From positions 1,697,501 through 1,761,500 of the forward strand of contig NZ_CP011797.1 of assembly GCF_002795845.1 (NCBI RefSeq): a stretch of 64,000 nucleotides of DNA, in the 5' to 3' direction. Of the stretch, positions 24,833 to 34,087 are shown piece by piece. Position numbers and translations under genes: made by a program. This DNA comes from Reinekea forsetii. GTDB lineage: Bacteria > Pseudomonadota > Gammaproteobacteria > Pseudomonadales > Natronospirillaceae. The notes under the pieces were generated by a model. It was not told the origin of the DNA and made no database searches. It saw only the letters and a program-made list of their open reading frames with translations. Position 1 is the first letter of the stretch. Every line of letters starts with the position of its first letter.

Positions 24833-27481
24833 TTAGAGCGAACCCGGTGGGGCACAGAGAATTAAACGCACGCCACTGGTTATAAATTCGCACGACTGGT
24901 GTGCGGCCCATTCTTGTTCCGTTTGGCTGATCAAGGCAGAGACATCGTCGAGGCTGACCAGTGGGTTGACCGTTTGCAGATAAGTCAGACGCTCGATGCG
25001 GGCCTGATTGCTATGTTTTAGCGATTGGCCGCTCTCGGTCATAGCCTGATCAAAACGCAGTTGCGCCAGGCGTTGACTGGTTTCATACAGGGGTGCGATG
25101 CGATCTTTCGCCTGACGAATCATATTACGCGCCAACTTAACCGGTAGGGCCTTGATCTGGGCCTGCAGGCTGTCCTCGGCCAAGACCGCATCCAAATCCT
25201 TATCACCACCTTCTAACACTAAGGTTCGGAACAGGCTGTGGCTCATATGGGGCTTAATGGCATGGCCAAAGCGTTCGGGCATGGATATAGACCACTGTAC
25301 CTCCATCAGCAACTGACCCGCCGGCACCTGAGTGGTCTGCAATACCGCGATGCTCGCTTGACCCAATTCGGTTCCTTGCAGAATGTCCATCAGACCCTGG
25401 ATAAAGGGGTGTTCCCAGGATAAAAACAGGGTGTCTTCCCGTGCGCTGGCGCGTGCCCGGTCAAAGGTGACCACGGCCCCGCCTTCGGGAATGCCCGGTA
25501 GGGTCGGAATCAACATATTGCTCGATGGGATCAATTCATAAACCCCATCGGCGATCGACTCAAAATGCAGATTGAGCAGATTGGCGGCCATTTCGACCAC
25601 ATCGAGCGGATGGTGTTGTTCCAGCTGTTCGATGACGGCCTTGATCTCATCGGCTTCGGGCTGGCGACAGGAATTTAGCTCGAGCAATATATCTCGACCG
25701 CTTTCGAGCTGTTCGGCCAGACTTTTTAATTCGCCCTGAATCTGCTCTTTCAAATCATCGGATGGTGCATCAAACCACTGGGCCGCATAGCGTTCATGGA
25801 TTGCGCTGGCCGCCGGTTGAATCTGTTCGACGCAGCGCAATGTGTTGTGATACCACTCAAAGCGTTGTTGATCATCGGATTCGGCCAGTAGATAGGCGTG
25901 AATCTGGATGGTTTGGGTTTGGCCGATACGGTCCAGTCGGCCGATACGCTGTTCCAGCATATCGGGGTGAGTCGGCAGATCCCATAAAATAAGATGATGG
26001 CAAAATTGAAAATTGCGTCCCTCTCCGCCGATCTCGGAACAAACCAAGATCTGCGCGCCGCCATCGGCTTCGGCAAAATGGGCCGCAGCGCGATCGCGTT
26101 CGATCAGGTCCAGGTCTTCATGGAAGGAGGTCGCCTCCAGACCGTGTTTTTGAAAGAGTTGAAAGGCGACATCCTTGGCGGTGTCCATATCGTGTGCGAT
26201 CAAGAGGATTTTTTGGTCCCGATGCAGCAACAGCCATTTGGCCAAGGCGGCGATACGGCCAGCCTCATCATCAAACAGGGTTAGATCGGCTTGACGGGAA
26301 TGGAACCCGGCGACGCCCTTACGGGTATTGCGATACACCACGCGACCGGTGCCATGGCGGTCGAGCAGGGCGCTGAGCGCCCGTTGATTGTCGTTATTCC
26401 ATTGAATGCCCAAGGCTTCCAGTTCGGCAATATGGGCCGGCGTCACATTATCGTCATCTAGCGCGCGTGCCAGACCGGACAGTTCGGTAAAGCTCGACTC
26501 ATCTTGCTGATACTTTTCTATACTGGTGAAACGGCCGGCATCCAACAGCTGTAGCCGACCAAAGTGGGCATTCATGCCCAGTTGCTCCGGCGTAGCGGTC
26601 ATTAACAAAAGATGCGGGGTCTGTTCGGCCAGTATAGTCCAATGCAACAATTCGGCATTGGGTTCGGTGGGCAGATGGTGGGCTTCATCGACCACCAGCA
26701 TATCCCACTCCTGCTCCATGATTTGCGCCAGACAGTCGATGTTGCTCAATTCTCGATGGCTGATCAGATGCACCTGGCCGATGCCGAAGTCGTGCTCTTC
26801 ACTCTGGTACAGCTCGCAGTAGAGCGAGAAGCGGCGGATCAATTCCACCAGCCACTGGGCTTGCAAGGCTTCAGGCACGGCGATCAAAACCCGTTTGGCG
26901 CGACCCTGATGCACCAAACGGTTGATGATCAGACCGGCTTCAATGGTTTTGCCCAGACCGACTTCATCGGCGAGCAGGGCGCGCACATGGGTGTGTTCGG
27001 TGGCTTTCTTGGCGACATAGAGCTGATGCGGCAGCAATGACGAACGGGTGCCGAGTAGGCCGTTCATATGGCCATTCCAAATGGCTTGAATACCGCGGGT
27101 TAGGGCAGAGCGGAACGAAAACCAGTTTGGATGATCGGTTTGCCCGGTTAGCAGGCGCATCACCGGGTTGTTGCGCTTGACCGTATCGGCCAGGTCGGTT
27201 TCGGTGACCATTTGAGCGGTGGTGGTCTCATAGATGATCAAACCGTTTAGGTGATGGACCTCGGCTATCTCCATCGGCCCCTGTTCACGGTGCTCTAGGG
27301 TATCGCCTATTTCTAAGACCAGTCGGGTGAGCGGAGCGTCGCGCAAGGCATATTGACGTTCGGTGTCGCAATCCGGGAAAAACAATCTGACCGCACGCGG
27401 GTCCAACCCCTGAACCAGACCCAAGCCTAATTCAGGCTCACTGTCGACTAACCAACGTTGACCTTGCACGAATTGCGTCAT
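24833..27481 (-). CDS. rapA: RNA polymerase recycling ATPase RapA
   Basis: RapA (HepA) is a Swi2/Snf2 ATPase that binds core RNA polymerase and helps it recycle after transcription. Two N-terminal beta-rich domains (FVQGQRWLVDSEPELGLGLV) precede the helicase core with Walker A GLGKT at 175-179 (in ADEVGLGKTIEAG), DEAH at 265-268 and motif III TATP. The C-terminal helicase lobe carries the HLILWDLPTHPDMLEQRIGR helix. It has 882 residues against 968 in E. coli, so insertions or the C-terminal domains are shorter. AGAGGT precedes the ATG. Transcription diverges from the M16 protease across 258 bp. Confidence 0.94.
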   Translation of the reverse strand: MTQFVQGQRWLVDSEPELGLGLVQGLDPRAVRLFFPDCDTERQYALRDAPLTRLVLEIGDTLEHREQGPMEIAEVHHLNGLIIYETTTAQMVTETDLADTVKRNNPVMRLLTGQTDHPNWFSFRSALTRGIQAIWNGHMNGLLGTRSSLLPHQLYVAKKATEHTHVRALLADEVGLGKTIEAGLIINRLVHQGRAKRVLIAVPEALQAQWLVELIRRFSLYCELYQSEEHDFGIGQVHLISHRELSNIDCLAQIMEQEWDMLVVDEAHHLPTEPNAELLHWTILAEQTPHLLLMTATPEQLGMNAHFGRLQLLDAGRFTSIEKYQQDESSFTELSGLARALDDDNVTPAHIAELEALGIQWNNDNQRALSALLDRHGTGRVVYRNTRKGVAGFHSRQADLTLFDDEAGRIAALAKWLLLHRDQKILLIAHDMDTAKDVAFQLFQKHGLEATSFHEDLDLIERDRAAAHFAEADGGAQILVCSEIGGEGRNFQFCHHLILWDLPTHPDMLEQRIGRLDRIGQTQTIQIHAYLLAESDDQQRFEWYHNTLRCVEQIQPAASAIHERYAAQWFDAPSDDLKEQIQGELKSLAEQLESGRDILLELNSCRQPEADEIKAVIEQLEQHHPLDVVEMAANLLNLHFESIADGVYELIPSSNMLIPTLPGIPEGGAVVTFDRARASAREDTLFLSWEHPFIQGLMDILQGTELGQASIAVLQTTQVPAGQLLMEVQWSISMPERFGHAIKPHMSHSLFRTLVLEGGDKDLDAVLAEDSLQAQIKALPVKLARNMIRQAKDRIAPLYETSQRLAQLRFDQAMTESGQSLKHSNQARIERLTYLQTVNPLVSLDDVSALISQTEQEWAAHQSCEFITSGVRLILCAPPGSL

Positions 27482-27739
27482 ATTGACCTCTCAGACTATT
27501 AAGGGCCGGTATTCTACTTATTCTGACCAACTATGAAAGGCCGAAAAGAGTATCGAACCCCCGTTTTCCGGCTAAAGAGCGCACTGTTTGGCGCCGGCTA
27601 AGGCCCAAAGCCATTATCGAACCCGCATTAGGCCCGCCAAGCTTGCATCTTAAGGCCTTACCGACCTAAGCTAGCAGGCAACTAAGCCAGGTTCGCGGCC
27701 ATTCCGTCGCCACCTGAGTCATTAAAACATAGAGGAACT

Positions 27740-30667
27740 ATGACCGAATTGAATCTTAAGATGACCGAACTATCCCCATTCGACGCGTTTGAGTCGGTGG
27801 ATTCGCGCTATATTGAATCCCTCAATGTACGTTTGGAGCATTATCGTCACAAAAAAACCGGGGCCGAACATTTCCACCTGGCCAGCGATCTCGACGAAAA
27901 TGTCTTTATGGTGTCATTACGCACCATGCCCCAAGATTCCTCCGGCGTGGCCCATATATTGGAACACACCGCGCTCTGTGGTTCGCAGAAATACCCAGTG
28001 CGCGACCCGTTTTTTATGATGACCCGCCGCTCGCTCAACACCTTTATGAATGCCATGACCAGCAGCGATTGGACGGCCTATCCCTTTGCCAGTGAGAATA
28101 GCAAAGACTACGAGAATCTGCTCTCGGTCTATCTCGATGCGGTGTTCTTCTCGCGGCTCGACAAACTGGATTTCCTGCAGGAAGGGCATCGTCTGGAATT
28201 TGAAGATATGAGCGACCCTCGCACACCCTTACAATACAAGGGTGTGGTCTTTAATGAGATGAAGGGCGCGATGAGCTCGCCGGTATCGCACCTGTATCAG
28301 GTCTTCAAAAGCCATATGTTTCCGTCCAATACCTATCACTATAATAGTGGCGGCGACCCGGAACATATTCCGGATCTTACCTACGAACAGTTAAAGACGT
28401 TCTATACGACCCATTATCATCCGTCCAATGCCACCTTTTTCACCTTTGGTAACCGGCCCGCCGCTGATATCCAGGCGCGGATCGAGACGTTGGCCTTAGA
28501 TCGCTTTGAACCTCTCAACCACAAGCTGTCGGTGCCGCTGGAAAAACGCTTCAATCGCAAGTTGCGCGTCGAAGATGCCTATCCGTCCGAAGGCGATGTG
28601 GCTGACAAGACATTCTTATCGCTCGGCTGGCTGTTAGGCGAAAGTACCGATCTGTTCGCCCAACTGGAGGCGCATCTGCTCTCCGATCTATTACTCGATA
28701 ACAGCGCATCCCCGCTGCGCCATGCTTTAGAAACTAGCGGCTTGGGCACCAATCCCTCGCCCCTGTGCGGCCTGGAAGATTCGAATCGTGAAATGATGTT
28801 TATGTGTGGCATTGAAGGCAGCAATGGCGACCAAGCCGATGCCTTTGAAGCGCTGGTGATCCAAACCTTGACCGACATAGCCGAGCAGGGCGTTAGTCAG
28901 GACGATGTTGATGCCATGCTGCATCAGTTGGAGCTATCTCAACGGGAAATTACCGGTGATGGCCAGCCCTATGGTTTACAGCTGATCTTTTCAGTCACCG
29001 GTGCGGCCACTCATGGCGGTTCGGTAATGGAGTCGCTGGATATTGACAAGGCCCTGGCACAATTGCGCGTCGCATCGGCCCAACCGGGCTATATCAGTGA
29101 CCTGATCCATCGTCTATTACTCGATAACAGCCACAGTGTACGCCTTATTATGCGTCCGGATCCGCTCTACTCAGAGCGCCAAGCGGCCAATGAACGGGCT
29201 CGTTTGGATGCCATTCAAGCCCAGCTGAGTGACGCTGAGGCTCAGGCAATAGTCGATGCTTCCTTAGCCCTCAAGGCCCGCCAGGAACAGGATGACGATA
29301 GCGAAATCCTACCCAAGGTCACGCTCAGTGATGTCAAGCCGGCCGTGAAACGGCAAACCTCCGTGCAGGAGCGGCCGATGATTCAGTACGCCGCGGGCAC
29401 CAACGGTTTGGTGTATCAGCAGTGGTACTGGCCTATTCCCGATCTGACCGACGCCGAACGCCGCCTATTACCGCTCTATACTGCGCTGCTGCCGGAACTC
29501 GGTGCCGGTAAACTCGATTACCTGGCCACCCAGCAACGTCAGGCCGCCAAAACCGGTAATGTTAATCTGTACTCCCTCTACAAGCCGGAAATAGGCGATG
29601 TCGATGCGATCAATGGCTATCTGGTTTTCACCGGCAAGGCGTTGGAGCGCAATGCCGGCGACCTGTCGCAGATTATGAAAAGTCATTGGCTCGAGGCGCG
29701 TTTTGATGAGCGCACTCGAATCGCCGATTATCTCAGTTTAATGAGTTCACGCCGCGTTCAGGGCATTACCGGTGGCGGCCACGGTTTGGCGATGCAAGCG
29801 GCATCCGCTTGTCATAGCCTGGGCAACTCCCTGACCTATGATGCGACCGGCTTGCCGGCGATTCGGCGGCTACAGAACTGGGTTAGCGACTGGAAGGCTG
29901 ATCCGGCGCTGTTAGAGGTCTGGCTGGAGCAGTTGATCGCCTTGCATCACAAGTTTCAGGCCCAGCCGGCGCACGGGTTGTTGGTTGGCGAAGCCCCTCG
30001 TTTGGCTGGGTTGGAACAGGAATTATTGCGCCATGGCATCGAGCTGGGTGCGGAAAACCATTCCAAACGGCAGCAGATCGGCCAGTCGAGCGATCGGCAA
30101 ATTGTCTGGAGCACGGAAACTCAGGTGAACTTCTGTTCGGCGGCCTATAAAACCGTCTCTGCCAGTCATCCGGATTCGGCGGCTCTGACAGTTCTGGGCG
30201 GGGTCTTACGCAATAATTATCTGCATCGCACGATTCGCGAGCAGGGGGGTGCCTATGGCGGCGGGGCCTCGCACGATAACAGCAATGGTGTGTTCCGCTT
30301 CTATTCCTATCGTGACCCGCGCTTAGAGGAAACGCTGCAGGACTTTAGTGGCAGTTTGGACTGGTTGAGCAGCGGTCAATTGACCGATGCCCAGGTAGAA
30401 GAATCGGTCTTGGGGGTGATGGGGTCGCTCGATAGACCGGGTTCACCCGCAGGCGAGGCGAAGGGTGCCTATCAAAACCGGCTCTTCAACCGCACCGATG
30501 CGTTCCGAGAAACCTATCGTGAACGGCTGCTTGCGGTCGATAAAAAGCAAATTCAGAGCGTTGCAGAACGCTATTTGGGCGCCGAGAACCGATCACAGGC
30601 GGTGGTGACCGATCTCAAAAATGCTCAAAAACTGGCGGACGCTGGCTTCGATTGGCAAAAAATCTAA
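27740..30667 (+). CDS. M16C zinc metalloprotease, presequence-protease-like
   Basis: A 975-residue M16C metallopeptidase of the PreP/Cym1 type, which degrades short unstructured peptides in a clamshell of two homologous halves. The inverted zinc motif HxxEH is HILEH at residues 72-76, with the distal zinc glutamate in FNEMKG near residue 175. The second half (from about 540) lacks zinc ligands, and REQGGAYGGGAS near residue 835 is the substrate-binding arginine/tyrosine region. No signal peptide is seen, so it is probably cytosolic. AGAGGAAC precedes the ATG and a terminator follows. The 258-bp upstream region holds a repeated TATCGAACCC (27551 and 27615) of unknown meaning. Confidence 0.92.
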   Translation: MTELNLKMTELSPFDAFESVDSRYIESLNVRLEHYRHKKTGAEHFHLASDLDENVFMVSLRTMPQDSSGVAHILEHTALCGSQKYPVRDPFFMMTRRSLNTFMNAMTSSDWTAYPFASENSKDYENLLSVYLDAVFFSRLDKLDFLQEGHRLEFEDMSDPRTPLQYKGVVFNEMKGAMSSPVSHLYQVFKSHMFPSNTYHYNSGGDPEHIPDLTYEQLKTFYTTHYHPSNATFFTFGNRPAADIQARIETLALDRFEPLNHKLSVPLEKRFNRKLRVEDAYPSEGDVADKTFLSLGWLLGESTDLFAQLEAHLLSDLLLDNSASPLRHALETSGLGTNPSPLCGLEDSNREMMFMCGIEGSNGDQADAFEALVIQTLTDIAEQGVSQDDVDAMLHQLELSQREITGDGQPYGLQLIFSVTGAATHGGSVMESLDIDKALAQLRVASAQPGYISDLIHRLLLDNSHSVRLIMRPDPLYSERQAANERARLDAIQAQLSDAEAQAIVDASLALKARQEQDDDSEILPKVTLSDVKPAVKRQTSVQERPMIQYAAGTNGLVYQQWYWPIPDLTDAERRLLPLYTALLPELGAGKLDYLATQQRQAAKTGNVNLYSLYKPEIGDVDAINGYLVFTGKALERNAGDLSQIMKSHWLEARFDERTRIADYLSLMSSRRVQGITGGGHGLAMQAASACHSLGNSLTYDATGLPAIRRLQNWVSDWKADPALLEVWLEQLIALHHKFQAQPAHGLLVGEAPRLAGLEQELLRHGIELGAENHSKRQQIGQSSDRQIVWSTETQVNFCSAAYKTVSASHPDSAALTVLGGVLRNNYLHRTIREQGGAYGGGASHDNSNGVFRFYSYRDPRLEETLQDFSGSLDWLSSGQLTDAQVEESVLGVMGSLDRPGSPAGEAKGAYQNRLFNRTDAFRETYRERLLAVDKKQIQSVAERYLGAENRSQAVVTDLKNAQKLADAGFDWQKI

Positions 30668-30683
30668 GCCGTAGCTACTCATT

Positions 30684-30720
30684 CGGTGCCGGTTGTAACC
30701 TTCCGGCGCCGGATTTTTTT
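30684..30720 (+). terminator. Terminator of the M16C protease gene
   Basis: CGGTGCCGG and CCGGCGCCG pair (one wobble) around a 10-base loop and are followed by GA and seven T residues. The T run ends next to the xthA stop codon. Confidence 0.8.
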
Positions 30721-30721
30721 G

Positions 30722-31546
30722 TTAAACCAAGTCTAAATTCAATTCCAACCAAGCCGGCGCGTGATCGCTCGGTCGTTCCATGGCGCGGATGTCATAATCG
30801 ATACCCGTCGCTCGGATCAATGGAATCAGCGGGGCAGAGATCATAAGTTGGTCGATGCGCAAACCCCGTTTGGGTTCATCAGCAAAGCCCTTCGAACGAT
30901 AATCAAACCAACTGAACCGATCATTGACCTGCGGATGCTCAATTCGATAGGAGTCGGCCAAGCCCCACGCGCGAATCTTTTCAAACCAGACCCGTTCCTC
31001 AGGCAAAAAGGCTGATTTACCTTCCTTAAGCCAACGCTTGGCATTCTTCTCGCCGATACCGATATCTTCATCCACCGGGGCAATATTGAAATCGCCCAGG
31101 ACGATTAACAGGTCATCGGGCTTGGCTTCGCTATTCAGCCAGTCCAGAAGGTCGGCGTAGAACTTGCGTTTTGCCGGCCATTTAGTTGGGTGGCTGTCGC
31201 CTTCGCCTTGCGGGAAGTAGCCATTGATCACCGTCAGAATACGGCCATCCTGCGTCGGATGGCGGCTGATAATGAGGCGCCGTTGATCGTCCTCGACATC
31301 CGTGGGGAAACCACACTGATGCTCTACGGCACTGCGGCTCAGCGTCGCCACGCCATGGTGCGCCTTCTGACCCCAAACCTGAGACACCAGGCCGGATGCG
31401 GCCTGGACATCCTCGTGCGGGTACATATCGCTGTGCACCTTAATCTCTTGGAGACCGAGTATATCGGGATCGTGGCGCGTTTTGAGTTCGGCCAATTGAT
31501 GAAATCTGGCGCGGATACCATTGATATTAAAGGAAATAATTTTCAT
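30722..31546 (-). CDS. xthA: Exodeoxyribonuclease III
   Basis: XthA is the main AP endonuclease and 3'-5' exonuclease of base-excision repair. The 274-residue protein has the catalytic residues of the family: Asn7 (MKIISFNING), Glu34 (LGLQEIKV), Asp152 and Asn154 (LGDFNIAP), and the C-terminal RPSDHAPAW with the catalytic Asp-His. Length and sequence are close to E. coli XthA (268). It is convergent with the M16C gene and diverges from tdk. Confidence 0.96.
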   Translation of the reverse strand: MKIISFNINGIRARFHQLAELKTRHDPDILGLQEIKVHSDMYPHEDVQAASGLVSQVWGQKAHHGVATLSRSAVEHQCGFPTDVEDDQRRLIISRHPTQDGRILTVINGYFPQGEGDSHPTKWPAKRKFYADLLDWLNSEAKPDDLLIVLGDFNIAPVDEDIGIGEKNAKRWLKEGKSAFLPEERVWFEKIRAWGLADSYRIEHPQVNDRFSWFDYRSKGFADEPKRGLRIDQLMISAPLIPLIRATGIDYDIRAMERPSDHAPAWLELNLDLV

Positions 31547-31633
31547 TAGACGCGATTACCATTGAGACCAACGAGGGAAGACCGTTATTATTGACGACTC
31601 GATCCCAAATTAATACCAACAGTGTGCATTCTT

Positions 31634-32203
31634 ATGGCTCAACTTTATTTTTACTACTCGGCAATGAACGCTGGCAAGTCCACTGCGCTGCTGCAATCGG
31701 ACTACAATTATCACGAACGGGGCATGACAACGCGCCTACTGACGGCCCAACTCGACAATAGATTTGGTGATGGCCGCATTGCGTCCCGGATCGGGCTGGA
31801 AAAGCCAGCTGACACCTTCAATAACGAAACCGATCTGATCGCCTGGTACAAAGACGGCAATCCGGTCGATTGTGTCTTTATCGATGAGGCCCAATTCTTG
31901 ACCAAGAAGCAGGTCGATGATCTGGCCTTTATGGTGGATACCATGAAATTACCGGTGCTCTGTTATGGCATACGCACCGACTTTCGCGGCGAACTTTTCA
32001 CCGGGTCTGAACGCCTATTGGCCATCGCCGACAAGCTCACCGAACTGAAGACGGTCTGTCACTGCGGACGCAAGGCTATCATGGTGATGCGGATGGATGA
32101 AAACGGCAAGGCCTTGACCGACGGAGCTCAAGTGGAGATTGGCGGCAATGAACGCTATGTATCGATGTGTCGGAAACACTACTATGAGGCGTTATATCAG
32201 TAA
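31634..32203 (+). CDS. tdk: Thymidine kinase
   Basis: Type II thymidine kinase of the pyrimidine salvage pathway, phosphorylating thymidine to dTMP. The P-loop SAMNAGKST spans residues 9-17, DEAQF is at 84-88, and zinc ligands are C142, C144, C179 and H182 in CHCGRKA and CRKHY. The ATG at 31634 was chosen over an upstream GTG because [16 protein letters not shown] is identical to the E. coli start. It has 189 residues (E. coli 205), with a shorter C-terminal tail. It diverges from xthA and is followed by an 11-bp inverted repeat. Confidence 0.96.
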   Translation: MAQLYFYYSAMNAGKSTALLQSDYNYHERGMTTRLLTAQLDNRFGDGRIASRIGLEKPADTFNNETDLIAWYKDGNPVDCVFIDEAQFLTKKQVDDLAFMVDTMKLPVLCYGIRTDFRGELFTGSERLLAIADKLTELKTVCHCGRKAIMVMRMDENGKALTDGAQVEIGGNERYVSMCRKHYYEALYQ

Positions 32204-32225
32204 GGACAGCACGTAACCTGAAGCG

Positions 32226-32252
32226 AGTTAATCTTAATAAATAAGATTAACT
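32226..32252. terminator. Inverted repeat between tdk and the metal ABC permease
   Basis: A perfect 11-bp inverted repeat AGTTAATCTTA / TAAGATTAACT with loop ATAAA lies between two convergent genes. It is AT-rich with no T run, so its terminator role is inferred from position. Confidence 0.5.
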
Positions 32253-32285
32253 ATGTGTTATAAGTTATTGATTATTAACGGGCAT

Positions 32286-33158
32286 CTATACCGTTAGGTG
32301 TTTGCGCTTGGCATTGATTAGGGTGGTCAACATGCCCTTGTTGAGGCCGAAAAATATCGAGACAATATAGCAGGCGCCCAGGCTGGTGATGATCATCGGG
32401 CTGGTCGGCACACTGATATAGTAGGAAAATAACAGGCCAGACACACAGGCCCCAAAGGCGAGCAACATCGACAGTAAGATCATCGACTCCAGTTGCCGTA
32501 CCCAAAAGCGCGCGATCGAGGCGGGCAATATCATCAGGCCGACCGACATCAGGGTGCCCATAGCGTGAAAACCACTGACCAGGTTTAAGACCACGAGCAT
32601 CAGAAAGCCATAGTGGGCGATGGAACTGAAGCGACTGATAGACTTGAGAAAATCTGGATCGACGCACTCCATCACCAAGGGCCTATAAATCAGGGTCAGC
32701 GCAATCAGAGTGATGGCACAGATGCTTAAGAGCAGAATCAAAGCGGTGTTATCCAAGGCCAGGGTCGAGCCAAATAGGACATGCATCAGGTCAACATTGC
32801 TGCCCGACATAGAAATAATCATCACCCCGATCGCCAGCGACGTCAGGTAAAAGGCCGCCAGGCTGCTATCCTCACCGGTGCCGGTTTTACGCGCGGTTAA
32901 ACCCGAGAGTAGGGCGACCAGACTGCCGGCAATCAGCCCGCCGATGGTCATGGCCGTGACCGACAGGCCAGCAAACAAAAAACCAACGGCGGCGCCGGGT
33001 AGGATGGCATGAGACATGGCATCGCCGGTCAGACTCATCCGACGCAACATTAAAAACACCCCGATTGGCGCGGAGCTAACCGATAGAACCAGGGTGCCCA
33101 GCAGGGCGCGGCGCATAAAGGCAAATTCGATAAAGGGACCGATTAATAGATCAAGCAT
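32286..33158 (-). CDS. Zinc/manganese-type ABC transporter permease
   Basis: A ZnuB/TroC-family (ABC-3) permease of 290 residues with about eight or nine membrane spans. Family marks are LRRMSLTGDAMSHAILPG near residues 37-54, which include the conserved Gly-Asp and His, and GALMSVGLMILPAS-like GTLMSVGLMILPAS near residue 200. The substrate is probably Zn2+ because a Zur-box-like dyad lies upstream of the operon; the family also moves Mn2+ and Fe2+. The ATG at 33158 overlaps the ATPase gene by 8 bp. No periplasmic binding protein is encoded nearby, so the partner must lie elsewhere. An alternative GTG start would add five residues. Confidence 0.9.
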   Translation of the reverse strand: MLDLLIGPFIEFAFMRRALLGTLVLSVSSAPIGVFLMLRRMSLTGDAMSHAILPGAAVGFLFAGLSVTAMTIGGLIAGSLVALLSGLTARKTGTGEDSSLAAFYLTSLAIGVMIISMSGSNVDLMHVLFGSTLALDNTALILLLSICAITLIALTLIYRPLVMECVDPDFLKSISRFSSIAHYGFLMLVVLNLVSGFHAMGTLMSVGLMILPASIARFWVRQLESMILLSMLLAFGACVSGLLFSYYISVPTSPMIITSLGACYIVSIFFGLNKGMLTTLINAKRKHLTV

Positions 33159-33888
33159 GGTCGTGTACCGCACAGATTTCAGGGTCTAACTCGTCCGCAA
33201 AGCCGAGGCTACTGGCGCGATTTAAATTATCGGGTGTTAGCACCTGCGCCGTGTCACCCATGGCGATCAGCTCGCGGGACAGGAGCAGGGCGCGGGGAAA
33301 GTAGCGTCTGACCAGACTCAAGTTATGAATCACCGCGACAATGGTCGCACCATTACTATGCAGGTCGGTGATGACCTGCATCAGATCCTCAACCGTCTGT
33401 TCATCGACACCACTGAAGGGTTCGTCTAACAGCAGCAAGCGCGCCTGCTGCATCAGCTTGCGGGCAAATAACAGGCGTTGAAACTGGCCGCCGGATAGGG
33501 CATCAAGGGTGCGATGCTCCAAGCCCGCCAAACCGACCTTAACCAAGGCCAGATGAATTCGCTCACGGTGATGTTTTTTGACCTGACCAAAGGCACCCAA
33601 TTCCTGCCACAGCCCGGTCGCGACAAACTGTTCGGCGGTGATTGGAAAGGTGCGGTCGACCGCGCTAGCTTGGGGCAGATAGCTGATATCGTTTTTGCCG
33701 ATGCCATTAAAGACCACCCGACCCTCAATAGGCGTCAATTGGCCTAAAATCGACTTAAGCAACGTCGACTTGCCAGCGCCATTGGGGCCGACCAAGGCGA
33801 TGAAGTCACCCTCAACAATGGTGGCATTGAGATGATGGACCGCCGGATGACGATCGTAACCTAGGGTGAGGTTCTCAAAGGTCAACAT
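33151..33888 (-). CDS. Zinc/manganese-type ABC transporter ATPase
   Basis: An ABC ATPase of the ZnuC/TroB type that powers the adjacent permease. From the ATG at 33888 the product has 245 residues with Walker A GPNGAGKST at 34-42, the Q-loop at LPQASAVDR, signature LSGGQ at 131-135, Walker B LLLLDEPFSG, and the switch histidine in AVIHN. The C-terminus EICAVHDHA is short and histidine-containing. A TTG at 33903 is an alternative start, but TAATG at 33888 suggests coupling to a 30-codon upstream frame encoding a hydrophobic peptide. Regulation by a Zur-like repressor is inferred from the dyad at 34009-34031. Confidence 0.92.
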   Translation of the reverse strand: MLTFENLTLGYDRHPAVHHLNATIVEGDFIALVGPNGAGKSTLLKSILGQLTPIEGRVVFNGIGKNDISYLPQASAVDRTFPITAEQFVATGLWQELGAFGQVKKHHRERIHLALVKVGLAGLEHRTLDALSGGQFQRLLFARKLMQQARLLLLDEPFSGVDEQTVEDLMQVITDLHSNGATIVAVIHNLSLVRRYFPRALLLSRELIAMGDTAQVLTPDNLNRASSLGFADELDPEICAVHDHA

Positions 33889-33980
33889 TAGAGCGCGCCC
33901 CAAACCAATAGGCAGAGGATCGCGAGGCAGGACAAGACCAAGAGCAGTCGATATTTTAAGTCAGCGTAAAAAAACCGCAC
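33888..33980 (-). CDS. Possible 30-residue membrane peptide upstream of the ABC ATPase
   Basis: On the minus strand a GTG at 33980 opens 30 codons that end in a TAA overlapping the ATPase ATG (TAATG). The product starts MRFFYADLKYR and continues into one strongly hydrophobic segment LLLVLSCLAILCLLVWGAL, enough for a single membrane span. The stop-start overlap is the same coupling used by several real gene pairs here. There is no good ribosome site before the GTG, and no family was recognised. It could be a small subunit of the transporter, a coupling leader, or chance. Confidence 0.35.
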   Translation of the reverse strand: MRFFYADLKYRLLLVLSCLAILCLLVWGAL

Positions 33981-34008
33981 AGGGAAACACTCGGTTAGTA
34001 AGATGAAT

Positions 34009-34031
34009 GAAATGATACATCATATCAATTT
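34009..34031. promoter_or_regulatory. Zur-box-like dyad
   Basis: GAAATGATA, five bases, then TATCAATTT form a dyad (TGATA-N5-TATCA, with matching AA/TT outside). Recalled against the gammaproteobacterial Zur consensus (GAAATGTTATA and its inverse around one central base) it matches about 16 of 22 positions. It lies about 120 bp before the ABC ATPase and 57 bp before a small plus-strand frame. It supports zinc-dependent control of the locus. The 403 bp between the ATPase and the rhodanese holds no long gene. Confidence 0.5.
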
Positions 34032-34087
34032 GTATTGGCACGTCTGCGCGGTCGAAGAGACTATATTTAAGCGATAAAGGATGTGGC

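Noticed and set aside
27551-27624. TATCGAACCC repeated twice between rapA and the M16C gene
   Set aside because: A 10-base repeat with 64-base spacing is weak evidence; no dyad or promoter logic ties it to regulation.
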